Assembly: GCA_022565075.1 (NCBI GenBank)
Contig: JADFKG010000140.1
Coordinates: 1 to 5,135 of the forward strand
Direction: 5' to 3'
Source: Chloroflexota bacterium
GTDB taxonomy: Bacteria; Chloroflexota; Dehalococcoidia; SM23-28-2; RBG-16-64-32
DNA: 5,135 nucleotides
Under the pieces are notes generated by a model. That model did no database searches. It saw nothing but the letters and a program-made list of their open reading frames with translations, and was not told the DNA's origin. Position numbers and translations under genes: made by a program. Below are positions 1 to 4,508 of this stretch, in pieces. How positions within the stretch are numbered: the first letter of the stretch is position 1; each line of letters begins with the position of its first letter.

Positions 1-309
1 CTTGACGTCAGCGGGGCGGAGGCGCTTTCTCGGTTGGCGGGCCATATGGTGAGGTTACCAAAACGCCAGCATACGGGGGTTGAGCGGCGTTGAAGCGTGA
101 TTGCTCCGCTCGCCCTTCGAGAGCCTCAGGACGAGCGGGACAGACCCGATCGGCGGAACGAACGCGGCGATTCACAGTCGACTTGCCCTTCGAGAGCCCT
201 AAGGATCCGTCCGGGCCACAGAACGAGCGGGACCGGGCCCGATCCGCTCATGGTGAGGTTCTCGAACCACGAGCGGCGTTCAGGCGGGACGAGACGCGTA
301 AGGCTCGGC
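1..309. other. Non-coding region beyond the 3' end of ribBA; no firm gene
   Basis: No convincing complete gene is seen. Two short edge frames are open and antisense to each other. A minus frame starts at ATG 45-43 and would read MARQPRKRLRPADVK out of the window. A plus frame runs from base 1 to a TGA at 91-93. Neither has a recognisable domain or a clear Shine-Dalgarno, so I cannot choose between them. The plus frames covering 90-480 are low-complexity Arg/Pro/Ser readings that run into the antisense of ribBA, so I treat them as shadows. The rest is repeat sequence (112-266). No U-tailed hairpin typical of an intrinsic terminator is visible downstream of ribBA on the minus strand. Confidence 0.5.
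112..266. repeat. REP-like intergenic repeat cluster
   Basis: A 14-base sequence GCCCTTCGAGAGCC occurs at 112-125 and again at 185-198. Each copy is followed by an ACGAGCGGGAC block (131-141 and 223-233) and then by CCCGATC. A near-complementary arm TGAGGTTCTCGAA lies at 254-266 and pairs with TTCGAGAGCCTCA at 116-128 with one wobble position. TGGTGAGGTT is also present twice, at 47-56 and 251-260. The pattern resembles the dispersed extragenic palindromic repeats found between genes in many high-GC bacteria (family resemblance from memory). Whether it is dispersed in this genome cannot be seen from one window. Confidence 0.55.
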
Positions 310-1578
310 CTAGCTGGGCATGTCGATGAGGTGGCCGAGCTTGTCGCGCTTGGTCTCGAGGTACTTCCGGTTGTGCGGGTTCGGCGTCGCCTGGATGGAG
401 ACTCGCTCGACGACCTCGAGCCCGTAGCCCTCGATACCGGCGCGCTTCTGCGGGTTGTTCGTAAGCAGGCGCACCTTTGAGAGGCCGAGGTCGAGCAGAA
501 TCTGCATGCCGATGCCGTAGTCGCGGCGGTCGGCGGCGAAGCCAAGCGCTTCGTTCGCCTCGACGGTATCGAGGCCTTGCGACTCCTGGAGTGAGTAGGC
601 ACGAATCTTGTTATGAAAACCGATGCCGCGCCCCTCCTGCCGCATGTAGAGGAGGACGCCGCGGCCCTCCTCCGCGATCTGGCTGAGGGCGATGTCGATC
701 TGGTCGCCGCAGTCGCAGCGCATCGAGCCGAAGACGTCGCCGGTGACGCACTGAGAGTGCACTCGCACGAGGACGGGGTCGGACGTCGTCAGGTCGCCCA
801 TGACGAGCGCCGCGTGCTCATCGGCGTCGATCTGGGAGCGGTAGGCGTAGAGGGTGAACTCGCCCCATTTGGTGGGCAGCGAGGTGGCGGCCACGCGCTC
901 GACGAGGCGTTCGCGCGCCACACGATGCCGGATGAGCTGGTTGATGCTGATGATCTTGATCTTGTGCCGCTTGGCGAAGCGCGTCAGTGCCTGGTGGCGC
1001 ATCATCTTGCCGTCCGCGCTCATCAGTTCGCAGAGGACGGCGACGGGCTGCAGGTCCGCCAGGCGGCAGAGGTCGACGCAGGCCTCGGTGTGGCCGGCGC
1101 GCACGAGAACGCCGCCGCCGCGGGCGCGCAGGGGGTAGATGTGGCCGGGCGGGACGAGGTCAACCGGCTCAGACTTGGGGTCGGCGAGCACCTGGATCGT
1201 GCGCGCGCGGTCGGCCGCCGAGACGCCCGTCGAAATCCCCTTGCGAGCGTCCACGGAGACGGTGAAGGCGGTGCCGTACTGGGCCTGGTTGTCGCCGACC
1301 ATCTGGGGGATGCGCAGCGTATCCAGCCGCTCCTGGGCCATCGGCACACAGATGATGCCGCTCGTGTACTTGAGCATGAAGGCGATCGCTTTTTCGTTGA
1401 CGTGCTCGGCGGCGATGATGAGGTCGCCCTCGTTCTCGCGGTCGTCGTCGTCGACGACGATGACGAAGCGGCCAGCGCGGAAGTCCTCGACGGCATTCTC
1501 GACCGACGAGAAGCCGAACTCCGGGAGGTTATCGGAGCGATCGCTGGGTTTCGCCGGAATCTTCTTAGCGCGGGGCAT
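310..1578 (-). CDS. ribBA: Bifunctional 3,4-dihydroxy-2-butanone-4-phosphate synthase / GTP cyclohydrolase II
   Basis: This 422-residue cytosolic enzyme catalyses both entry reactions of riboflavin synthesis. The N-terminal half makes dihydroxybutanone phosphate from ribulose 5-phosphate, and the C-terminal half opens GTP. RibB domain, about residues 25-220: the acidic loop DDDDRENEGD (43-52), TGVSAADRARTI (117-128), PGHIYPLRAR (144-153) and RAGHTEA (160-166). RibA domain, about 225-420: the zinc cysteines C277, C288 and C290 with the usual 11/2 spacing, RQEGRGIG (313-320), DTVEAN (337-342), the D350/R352 pair of the DxRD motif and LTNNP (372-376). All key residues are present and the length is normal. 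An in-frame GTG at 1596 would add six residues, but AGGAGG (1590-1585) lies inside that extension, 6 nt before ATG 1578, so ATG 1578 is preferred. It is the last gene of the minus-strand cluster and has its own promoter. Confidence 0.97.
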   Translation of the reverse strand: MPRAKKIPAKPSDRSDNLPEFGFSSVENAVEDFRAGRFVIVVDDDDRENEGDLIIAAEHVNEKAIAFMLKYTSGIICVPMAQERLDTLRIPQMVGDNQAQYGTAFTVSVDARKGISTGVSAADRARTIQVLADPKSEPVDLVPPGHIYPLRARGGGVLVRAGHTEACVDLCRLADLQPVAVLCELMSADGKMMRHQALTRFAKRHKIKIISINQLIRHRVARERLVERVAATSLPTKWGEFTLYAYRSQIDADEHAALVMGDLTTSDPVLVRVHSQCVTGDVFGSMRCDCGDQIDIALSQIAEEGRGVLLYMRQEGRGIGFHNKIRAYSLQESQGLDTVEANEALGFAADRRDYGIGMQILLDLGLSKVRLLTNNPQKRAGIEGYGLEVVERVSIQATPNPHNRKYLETKRDKLGHLIDMPS

Positions 1579-1584
1579 CACGAG

Positions 1585-1590
1585 CCTCCT
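1585..1590 (-). promoter_or_regulatory. Shine-Dalgarno AGGAGG setting the ribBA start
   Basis: A perfect AGGAGG reads on the minus strand, six bases upstream of ATG 1578. It lies within the reading frame opened by GTG 1596, which argues that the longer start is not used. GTG 1581 would be only three bases from the motif. Confidence 0.85.
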
Positions 1591-1628
1591 CTTCACTGTC
1601 GCGTTCTCTGTTGGATACGCGCACCCGC

Positions 1629-1658
1629 ATTATGCGCCAACCTTTACGTGCGCGTCAA
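1629..1658 (-). promoter_or_regulatory. Predicted sigma70-type promoter of ribBA
   Basis: On the minus strand TTGACG (1658-1653) and CATAAT (1634-1629) are separated by 18 bases, each matching consensus at 5 of 6 positions. Transcription would begin near 1622, giving a leader of about 45 nt that holds the AGGAGG. ribBA would then be independent of the promoter ahead of the zinc-ribbon gene. The leader is too short for an FMN riboswitch. Confidence 0.6.
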
Positions 1659-1666
1659 GGTTGGCG
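1635..1666. promoter_or_regulatory. 10-bp dyad overlapping the ribBA promoter (possible operator)
   Basis: CGCCAACCTT (1635-1644) and AAGGTTGGCG (1657-1666) are perfect inverted repeats around a 12-base centre. One arm fills the spacer next to the -10 box and the other covers part of the -35 box. A third and fourth arm (GCCAA 1670-1674, TTGGC 1679-1683) continue the pattern upstream. A protein bound here would block RNA polymerase, so a repressor site is the simplest reading (inference). The same sequence could form an RNA hairpin in a read-through transcript from dtd, but no U-tract follows it. Confidence 0.45.
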
Positions 1667-1684
1667 ACTGCCAACGGATTGGCG

Positions 1685-1743
1685 AACGGATAAGCGAATT
1701 CGTCGTCGCACGGCCCCTCCGTTTATCCGCTTATTGATCCGTT
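1685..1743. repeat. Long imperfect dyad just downstream of dtd
   Basis: AACGGAT (1685-1691) plus AAGCG (1692-1696) pair with CGCTT (1728-1732) plus ATCCGTT (1737-1743), leaving a 4-base bulge ATTG at 1733-1736. That gives twelve base pairs in total. It begins a few bases after the dtd stop codon, so an RNA hairpin that ends or stabilises the dtd message is possible. There is no U-run, so it is not a standard intrinsic terminator. Confidence 0.4.
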
Positions 1744-1749
1744 GACAGG

Positions 1750-2214
1750 CTAGCCGCGACGGGGGCGGTCGAGGTCGGCGCTGGTGATGACGATCGTGAC
1801 CGGCCCGTCGTTGACGAGGTCGACGGACATCTTCGCGCCGAAGCGGCCGGTCTGCGTCTCGACGCCAAGACGGCGCAGCTCCTCCGCGAAGGCAGAGACG
1901 AGCGGCTCGGCCGCTTCGGGGCGAGCGGCGGCGTCGAAGCTGGGGCGGCGGCCGCGGCGAACGTCGGCCAGGAGCGTGAACTGGCTGACGACGAGCGCTT
2001 CGCCGCCGGTGTCGATAAGCGAGAGGTTGAAGCGGCCGTCGTCGTCACTGAAGATGCGCATTTCGGCACACTTAGCGGCGATGCGCTGCGCCTCGGCCTC
2101 GTCGTCGCTGTCCGCGACGCCGACCAGCACGAGCAGGCCGGGGCCGATCGTGGCGATCGCCTCGCCATCAACGGAGACGGAGGCGCCGGCGACCCGCTGG
2201 AGGACGACGTTCAT
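1750..2214 (-). CDS. dtd: D-aminoacyl-tRNA deacylase
   Basis: This 154-residue cytosolic enzyme hydrolyses D-aminoacyl-tRNA (and mischarged Gly-tRNA) to keep D-amino acids out of translation. The N-terminus MNVVLQRVAGASVSV matches the family start. SQFTL (77-81) carries the conserved Thr of the active site, GRRPSF is at 88-93, and GRFGAKMSV leads to NDGPVT (135-140) with the Gly-Pro pair that gives the family its chiral proofreading pocket. Length is normal, with a slightly longer C-terminal tail (SADLDRPRRG). An upstream extension to 2394 in the same frame is Pro/Arg-rich, overlaps the zinc-ribbon gene and is rejected. No clear Shine-Dalgarno precedes ATG 2214. The 55-base gap after the zinc-ribbon gene suggests co-transcription. 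Confidence 0.95.
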   Translation of the reverse strand: MNVVLQRVAGASVSVDGEAIATIGPGLLVLVGVADSDDEAEAQRIAAKCAEMRIFSDDDGRFNLSLIDTGGEALVVSQFTLLADVRRGRRPSFDAAARPEAAEPLVSAFAEELRRLGVETQTGRFGAKMSVDLVNDGPVTIVITSADLDRPRRG

Positions 2215-2269
2215 GCCGCTATGGTAGGCGACAGGGGACAAGAGACAAGAGAGAGGTGAGCGAAACGGG

Positions 2270-2584
2270 CTAGTCGACGGAGGCTTCGGTCTTCGAGGTG
2301 CTGTCTTTAGAGCTGGCTTTGTCGCTCTTCGTGGCGGACTTGCCGTTATCGCTCGAAGTGCTGGACGAGGCGCTGTCGCTGGACGAGCCGTCATCGCTGG
2401 AGGGCGCGGAGCCGCGGTTATCGGTGCTGTAGAAGCCGCTGCCCTTGAAGATGACGGCCGGCATGCTGATCTGGCGCCGGGCGCGGGCGCTGCACTGGGT
2501 GCACTTCTGAGTCACGGGAGCGCTGAAGCCCTCCGTCTTCTCGTAGGTGTGGCCTTTGGTGCAGCGGTATTCGTATACAGGCAA
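2270..2584 (-). CDS. FmdB-type zinc-ribbon protein with Ser-rich tail
   Basis: This is a 104-residue protein. Residues 1-57 are a FmdB/CxxC putative regulatory domain: MPVYEYRC at the start, C28-x2-C31, and the hallmark IFKGSGFYSTD (45-55). The first zinc knuckle usually reads CxxCGH; here it is C8-x3-H12 (CTKGH), so the site would be a C/H/C/C ligand set. Residues 58-104 are a low-complexity tail, 19 of 47 residues being Ser, with Asp and Lys; it is probably disordered. The molecular role of the family is poorly defined despite the regulatory name. The start is TTG 2584, supported by GAGGGAG six bases upstream and by alignment to the MPxYEY family start. It is the first gene of the cluster and has a good promoter. 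Confidence 0.92.
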   Translation of the reverse strand: MPVYEYRCTKGHTYEKTEGFSAPVTQKCTQCSARARRQISMPAVIFKGSGFYSTDNRGSAPSSDDGSSSDSASSSTSSDNGKSATKSDKASSKDSTSKTEASVD

Positions 2585-2590
2585 TCGCGA

Positions 2591-2597
2591 CTCCCTC
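2591..2597 (-). promoter_or_regulatory. Shine-Dalgarno GAGGGAG supporting a TTG start
   Basis: GAGGGAG on the minus strand is six bases from the TTG at 2584. Together with the family-typical MPVYEYRC start it fixes an uncommon initiation codon. Confidence 0.75.
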
Positions 2598-2640
2598 AGA
2601 GATTAAGGAAGAAGACCCCTGGAGGGCCTTCCACTCGCCT

Positions 2641-2669
2641 ATTATAGCGAGCGCTAAGGCAACCGACAA
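2641..2669 (-). promoter_or_regulatory. Predicted sigma70-type promoter of the zinc-ribbon/dtd unit
   Basis: TATAAT (2646-2641) is a perfect -10 box. TTGTCG (2669-2664) lies 17 bases upstream and matches the -35 consensus at 4 of 6 positions. Transcription would start near 2634, about 50 nt before the TTG start codon. It is the natural start of the zinc-ribbon/dtd transcript, with possible read-through into ribBA. Confidence 0.7.
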
Positions 2670-2710
2670 ACGCGCGGGTCTGGGCGTCGCCGTCCGACGG
2701 GGAGTGATCC

Positions 2711-2920
2711 AAGGGGATTTGCTCTGCTCTTTCTGGTTTGTCTAAGCGTCCCGGCGACGCTCAGCAAGGTGGTTTAGCCCGACCTCTCCTCGGTTTACTC
2801 TCTCTATAGCGCCGGGACGCCCTCCTCATCCTGTAGAACCTGCCCTCTCTCTCTTTGGCCAGAGAGTAGCGCCCCGGCGCTTCTATTTGCCTCGCAGGGT
2901 GTGTGAAGCGCCCAACCCCC
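2711..2920 (+). repeat. Repeat unit A: GC-rich palindromic blocks ending in the GGGTGTGTGAA motif
   Basis: This is the main content of the gene-free stretch 2585-2958. The blocks in order are: TTTCTGGTTTG (2730-2740); TCTAAGCGTCCCGGCG (2741-2756); its 11-bp inverse CGCCGGGACGC (2810-2820); a hairpin CTCTCT/AGAGAG (2849-2854/2861-2866); the palindrome AGCGCCCCGGCGCT (2868-2881); and GGGTGTGTGAA...CCAACCCCC (2897-2920). The same block order recurs in unit B, with the last two blocks separated by exactly 15 bases in both. Sequences between blocks differ, but each unit keeps a hairpin before the palindrome. This fits a structured RNA or a small non-autonomous mobile element; I recognise no named family. 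No plausible protein frame is seen. Confidence 0.65.
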
Positions 2921-2952
2921 GCGGCGGTGGCGGTTGGTTAGTTCACACACCC
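2897..2952. repeat. Long hairpin made of two inverted copies of the GGGTGTGTGAA motif
   Basis: GGGTGTGTGAA (2897-2907) pairs perfectly with TTCACACACCC (2942-2952). After a small mismatch, CCAACC (2912-2917 region) pairs with GGTTGG (2932-2937). The pair forms a 56-base palindrome between unit A and the small membrane-protein gene. It may end transcripts arriving from either side, but lacks a U-run. Confidence 0.6.
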
Positions 2953-2957
2953 AAGCC
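2932..2957 (-). repeat. Minus-strand copy of the 26-base repeat motif
   Basis: Read on the minus strand, this stretch begins GGCTTGGGTGTG and ends ACTAACCAACC. It is identical over 26 bases to the copy at 4917-4942. It lies two bases beyond the stop codon of the minus-strand membrane protein and reads in that gene's direction. Confidence 0.8.
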
Positions 2958-2958
2958 T

Positions 2959-3135
2959 CTACTCACACGCTTCCAGTTGCGAGATGCTGATGGCTATGAC
3001 TGTGACCCATCCAACGAGTATGAGAAGCCCTGCTGCCTTGGCTACTAGCCTTCGTACGCAGATCAGCACGATTGCCACGACGGGAGTCAGAAACAGGAAA
3101 GCAAATATGAGGACACCCGCGAGCGTTTCGGGCAT
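2959..3135 (-). CDS. Small two-helix membrane protein, function unknown
   Basis: This frame on the reverse complement encodes 58 residues beginning MPETLAGV and ending QLEACE. Two hydrophobic segments, about residues 5-27 and 34-50, are joined by a short basic loop (RRLVAK, 28-33). This predicts a helical hairpin with the loop in the cytoplasm and both termini outside. The composition is typical of a membrane protein, and the overlapping frames (Arg/His/Ser-rich) are not, so this is probably the real gene. ATG 3135 is the only in-frame start found. GGGGAG lies 12 bases upstream, which is rather far. The gene lies between repeat units B and A, and a repeat motif follows its stop directly. I recognise no family; a short holin- or toxin-like role is possible but unsupported. 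Confidence 0.6.
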   Translation of the reverse strand: MPETLAGVLIFAFLFLTPVVAIVLICVRRLVAKAAGLLILVGWVTVIAISISQLEACE

Positions 3136-3175
3136 GATCGCATGGTACTCCCCGCACGCCGGGGCGTTAACTTGG

Positions 3176-3356
3176 CAAGGGCTTGCCCTTTCTGGTTTGA
3201 TCTAAGCGTCCCGGCGCTAGTTTAGCGCTGTATAATGGCCTCGCCGGAGCGCTACACCCCAATGCGAAGGCACTACCCCCCTCAAAAGTAGTGACGAGGA
3301 ATAAGCGCCCCGGCGCTCCCAATTCACGGCTAGGGTGTGTGAACTAACCAACCCCC
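3176..3356 (+). repeat. Repeat unit B, second copy of the palindromic-block element
   Basis: The blocks of unit A recur in the same order. TTTCTGGTTTG (3189-3199) and TCTAAGCGTCCCGGCG (3201-3216) come first, with one inserted A between them. CGCCGGAGCGC (3242-3252) pairs with GCGTCCCGGCG except for one G-U and one mismatch. A hairpin CACTAC/GTAGTG (3271-3276/3288-3293) follows. Then come AGCGCCCCGGCGCT (3304-3317) and, 15 bases on, GGGTGTGTGAA...CCAACCCCC (3333-3356). The hairpin stem is retained although its sequence differs completely from that in unit A. The unit opens with the hairpin GGCAAG-GG-CTTGCC. A TATAAT at 3231-3236 lacks a -35 partner. Confidence 0.65.
3328..3356 (+). repeat. Plus-strand copy of the 24-29 base repeat motif (B)
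   Basis: GGCT, one variable base, then GGGTGTGTGAA and a CCAACCCCC end. It matches the copy at 4917-4945 over 29 bases with one difference. TTGACC follows seven bases after its end, the same distance at which TTGACA follows the 4917-4945 copy. Confidence 0.8.
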
Positions 3357-3392
3357 GGCGTGCTTGACCATTCAAACTGACCCACTACCAAC

Positions 3393-3803
3393 GTGCGGCG
3401 TGTGGCAGGGGGACGCCCTGAGACGCGAATCCGATTGACCCGCCGGCTGCTGTTCTGCCTTGCGATGCTGCTGGCGGACGCGGCGGTGGTAGTGGCGCTT
3501 AGCGAGCGGGATGGTGCCGGAGTTGGTTACGGGCTCCGAGGAGTCCCGCCTGCGGGGATCAGCCAGCGCCCCGCCGTTACCCTGAGTTGGCGTCGACTCG
3601 GTCGGCGATCAGATAACCGGGCAAGTTCAGCAGCCTCAGGCCCGGCCGCAATAAGAGGGGCAGGAGTGGCAGGGCGGTCTCGGCGTCGACGATTCGGGGG
3701 TTCTCCACCGCGACACGGCGCCCGAAGACCTGGAGTTCGTAACGCCCGGCAGCCACGATGTTCTGGCACCAATCTATATCCGTCCCGTAGGGCAACGGCG
3801 TGA
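3393..3803 (+). CDS. Single-helix microprotein copy 1 with lost stop (doubtful extension)
   Basis: Starting at GTG 3393, the frame encodes a basic N-terminus (RPETRIRLTRR) and one hydrophobic helix LLFCLAMLLADAAVVVA (about residues 19-35). The same protein is repeated at 4043-4165, where it ends soon after the helix. Differences between the copies are mostly synonymous or conservative, so this frame has been under coding selection. In copy 2 the residues DGL are followed by TGA. The aligned position here is CGA (GYGL then Arg), after a 27-base in-frame insertion, so the frame runs on to 3803. That extension is Arg/Ser/Pro-rich and antisense to the nitroreductase gene, so it is unlikely to be functional. 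The real product may be about 50-60 residues or the copy may be decaying. No clear Shine-Dalgarno. Confidence 0.4.
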   Translation: MRRVAGGRPETRIRLTRRLLFCLAMLLADAAVVVALSERDGAGVGYGLRGVPPAGISQRPAVTLSWRRLGRRSDNRASSAASGPAAIRGAGVAGRSRRRRFGGSPPRHGARRPGVRNARQPRCSGTNLYPSRRATA

Positions 3804-3978
3804 CGATGCCACCCTCCACGGACAGAGCAAGGACCGGTGTCCGGTAGGCATCGCCGCTCTTGCGTCCAACGTGGTGGACAACGGCCAGCGGCGGGGCCAG
3901 TCCGGCGAGGGGCCGCATCAGCCGGTTTGTAGCCGCGCGGTTCACGCGCCGCATGAGCCGGGGTACTCGCATGCGCAC
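3577..3978 (-). CDS. Nitroreductase-family deazaflavin-dependent oxidoreductase
   Basis: This is a 133-residue protein of the split-beta-barrel nitroreductase group (DUF385/Ddn-like), which binds F420 or a related flavin in the known members. Visible features are a basic, helical N-terminus (1-28), HHVGRKSG (35-42) with the GRKSG cofactor-binding signature, YRTPV (45-49), PYGTDIDWCQN (63-73) with the conserved W70/N73 pair, then AAGRYEL and GRRVAVENPRIV (86-97). Length matches the family (about 130-150). The substrate is unknown. Use of F420 would require that the host makes it, which the window does not show. The start is GTG 3978 or ATG 3972. No Shine-Dalgarno is seen, but TACTTT (3984-3979) six bases before ATG 3972 could be the -10 box of a leaderless message. 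It stands alone, flanked by the two microprotein copies. Confidence 0.85.
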   Translation of the reverse strand: MRMRVPRLMRRVNRAATNRLMRPLAGLAPPLAVVHHVGRKSGDAYRTPVLALSVEGGIVTPLPYGTDIDWCQNIVAAGRYELQVFGRRVAVENPRIVDAETALPLLPLLLRPGLRLLNLPGYLIADRVDANSG

Positions 3979-4027
3979 AAAGTAACACGAATCCGTCTCG
4001 GTAGAACCGCCGGCGCCTGCTAGGTGC

Positions 4028-4033
4028 TAGAAT
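4028..4033 (+). promoter_or_regulatory. Possible -10 box of a leaderless transcript
   Basis: TAGAAT matches the -10 consensus at 5 of 6 positions and ends seven bases before GTG 4041. Transcription would therefore start at or next to that codon. No good -35 box is seen at the proper distance, so this is weak evidence. Confidence 0.35.
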
Positions 4034-4040
4034 CGGCGCC

Positions 4041-4165
4041 GTGAGTCGAGCGCCGCGCGTCTACGTCCCGATGGCCGCTGGAAGCTGGGCCGGTGGCTCC
4101 TGTTCTACCTGGCGATGCTGCTGGTGGACGCGGCGGTGATCGTGGCTGTGGTTGACGGGCTGTGA
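4041..4165 (+). pseudogene. Single-helix microprotein copy 2, apparently frameshifted near its start
   Basis: The frame ending at TGA 4163-4165 encodes RPDGRWKLGRW, then the helix LLFYLAMLLVDAAVIVA and VVDGL. This parallels copy 1 (RPETRIRLTRR, LLFCLAMLLADAAVVVA). The two copies are exactly 650 bases apart over the helix. That frame is open from 4031 but has no ATG, GTG or TTG before the helix. The likely start, GTG 4041, is in a different frame. Loss of one base in the GC-rich stretch 4044-4057 would join them. Copy 1's GTG aligns within two bases of this GTG, which supports that explanation. A sequencing indel is an alternative. The function is unknown; a small inner-membrane peptide is the best description. 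Confidence 0.45.
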
Positions 4166-4171
4166 TTCAAG

Positions 4172-4393
4172 TTGGCTAAGACACTAACGATAATCATCGG
4201 AGCGGGCGCGTCGTACGATTTGATCGGCTCTGGTGTGGGAGCTACGGTACGCGATGATTACAAACCGCCCGTCACCGATGGCCTTTTCACGGTCGGAACG
4301 CACAACGCGATGATCCTGCTGCACGGGAACGACGGTGGAAGCCTAGTAGGCTGTTGCGAAACTCCTGACTGGCATAGGACGTTCATTGTCTGA
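4172..4393 (+). pseudogene. Truncated GAGAS-motif protein, SIR2-like N-terminal remnant
   Basis: The 73-residue frame begins KTLTIIIGAGASYDLI (from residue 3), a beta strand followed by a GAGAS dinucleotide-binding loop. YKPPVTDGLF (30-39) follows. This combination is typical of the N-terminus of large SIR2-like proteins, many of them NAD-consuming effectors in phage defence (assignment from motif recall, not a search). Those proteins are several hundred residues long; here the sequence after TDGLF looks unrelated and stops at 4391-4393. The start is TTG 4172, without a Shine-Dalgarno, seven bases beyond the microprotein stop and in the same frame. It is most simply a decayed fragment. A genuine short NAD-binding peptide is less likely. 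Confidence 0.45.
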
Positions 4394-4455
4394 CTCGTAG
4401 CACTCGGTGGTCAACGGGAACAGGCGGGTAGTCGAACGAAGAGAGCTGCGGGGCG

Positions 4456-4483
4456 TTGACACGCCATCCCACTTGACTATAAT
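4456..4483 (+). promoter_or_regulatory. Consensus sigma70-type promoter of the exported-protein gene
   Basis: TTGACA (4456-4461) and TATAAT (4478-4483) are both perfect consensus hexamers, 16 bases apart. Transcription would start near 4490, about 20 nt before the start codon. This is the strongest promoter in the window and suggests high constitutive expression. Confidence 0.85.
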
Positions 4484-4495
4484 TGCAACACACTG

Positions 4496-4503
4496 AAGGA
4501 GGT
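4496..4503 (+). promoter_or_regulatory. Perfect Shine-Dalgarno AAGGAGGT
   Basis: An eight-base complement to the 16S rRNA 3' end lies five bases before ATG 4509. It fixes the start and, with the promoter, indicates strong expression. Confidence 0.9.
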
Positions 4504-4508
4504 GCATC

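Noticed and set aside
613..1737. 374-codon plus-strand open frame
   Set aside because: It is antisense to ribBA with coincident third-position GC, is rich in Val/Asp/Ala/Arg, has no domain, and the minus strand carries an intact, fully motif-supported enzyme.
1579..1749. FMN riboswitch ahead of ribBA
   Set aside because: The conserved RFN blocks are absent, and the predicted leader after the promoter is only about 45 nt.
2215..2394. N-terminal extension of DTD to 2394
   Set aside because: The added residues are Pro/Arg/Ala low complexity, overlap the zinc-ribbon gene in another frame, and MNVVLQRV is the normal family start.
2897..2952. Terminal inverted repeats of an insertion sequence
   Set aside because: The only inward-facing pair encloses just a few bases, and no transposase-like frame lies between any copies. 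A non-autonomous element remains possible.
2963..3205. Longer overlapping frames at 2963-3157 (-) and 2984-3205 (+)
   Set aside because: Their compositions are His/Arg/Ser/Thr-rich without structure. The 58-residue minus frame at 2959-3135 has clear membrane helices and explains the same bases better.
3231..3236. TATAAT as a promoter inside repeat unit B
   Set aside because: No acceptable -35 box is found at 15-19 bases, and no gene follows at a suitable distance.
2897..3356. Integron-type attC sites
   Set aside because: The motif occurs after unit ends, but the core GTTRRRY/RYYYAAC pairs are not satisfied, most single copies are only weakly palindromic, and no integrase is visible.
2711..3356. 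CRISPR array
   Set aside because: Only two large units with unequal spacing and internal palindromes; no short regular repeats with unique spacers.
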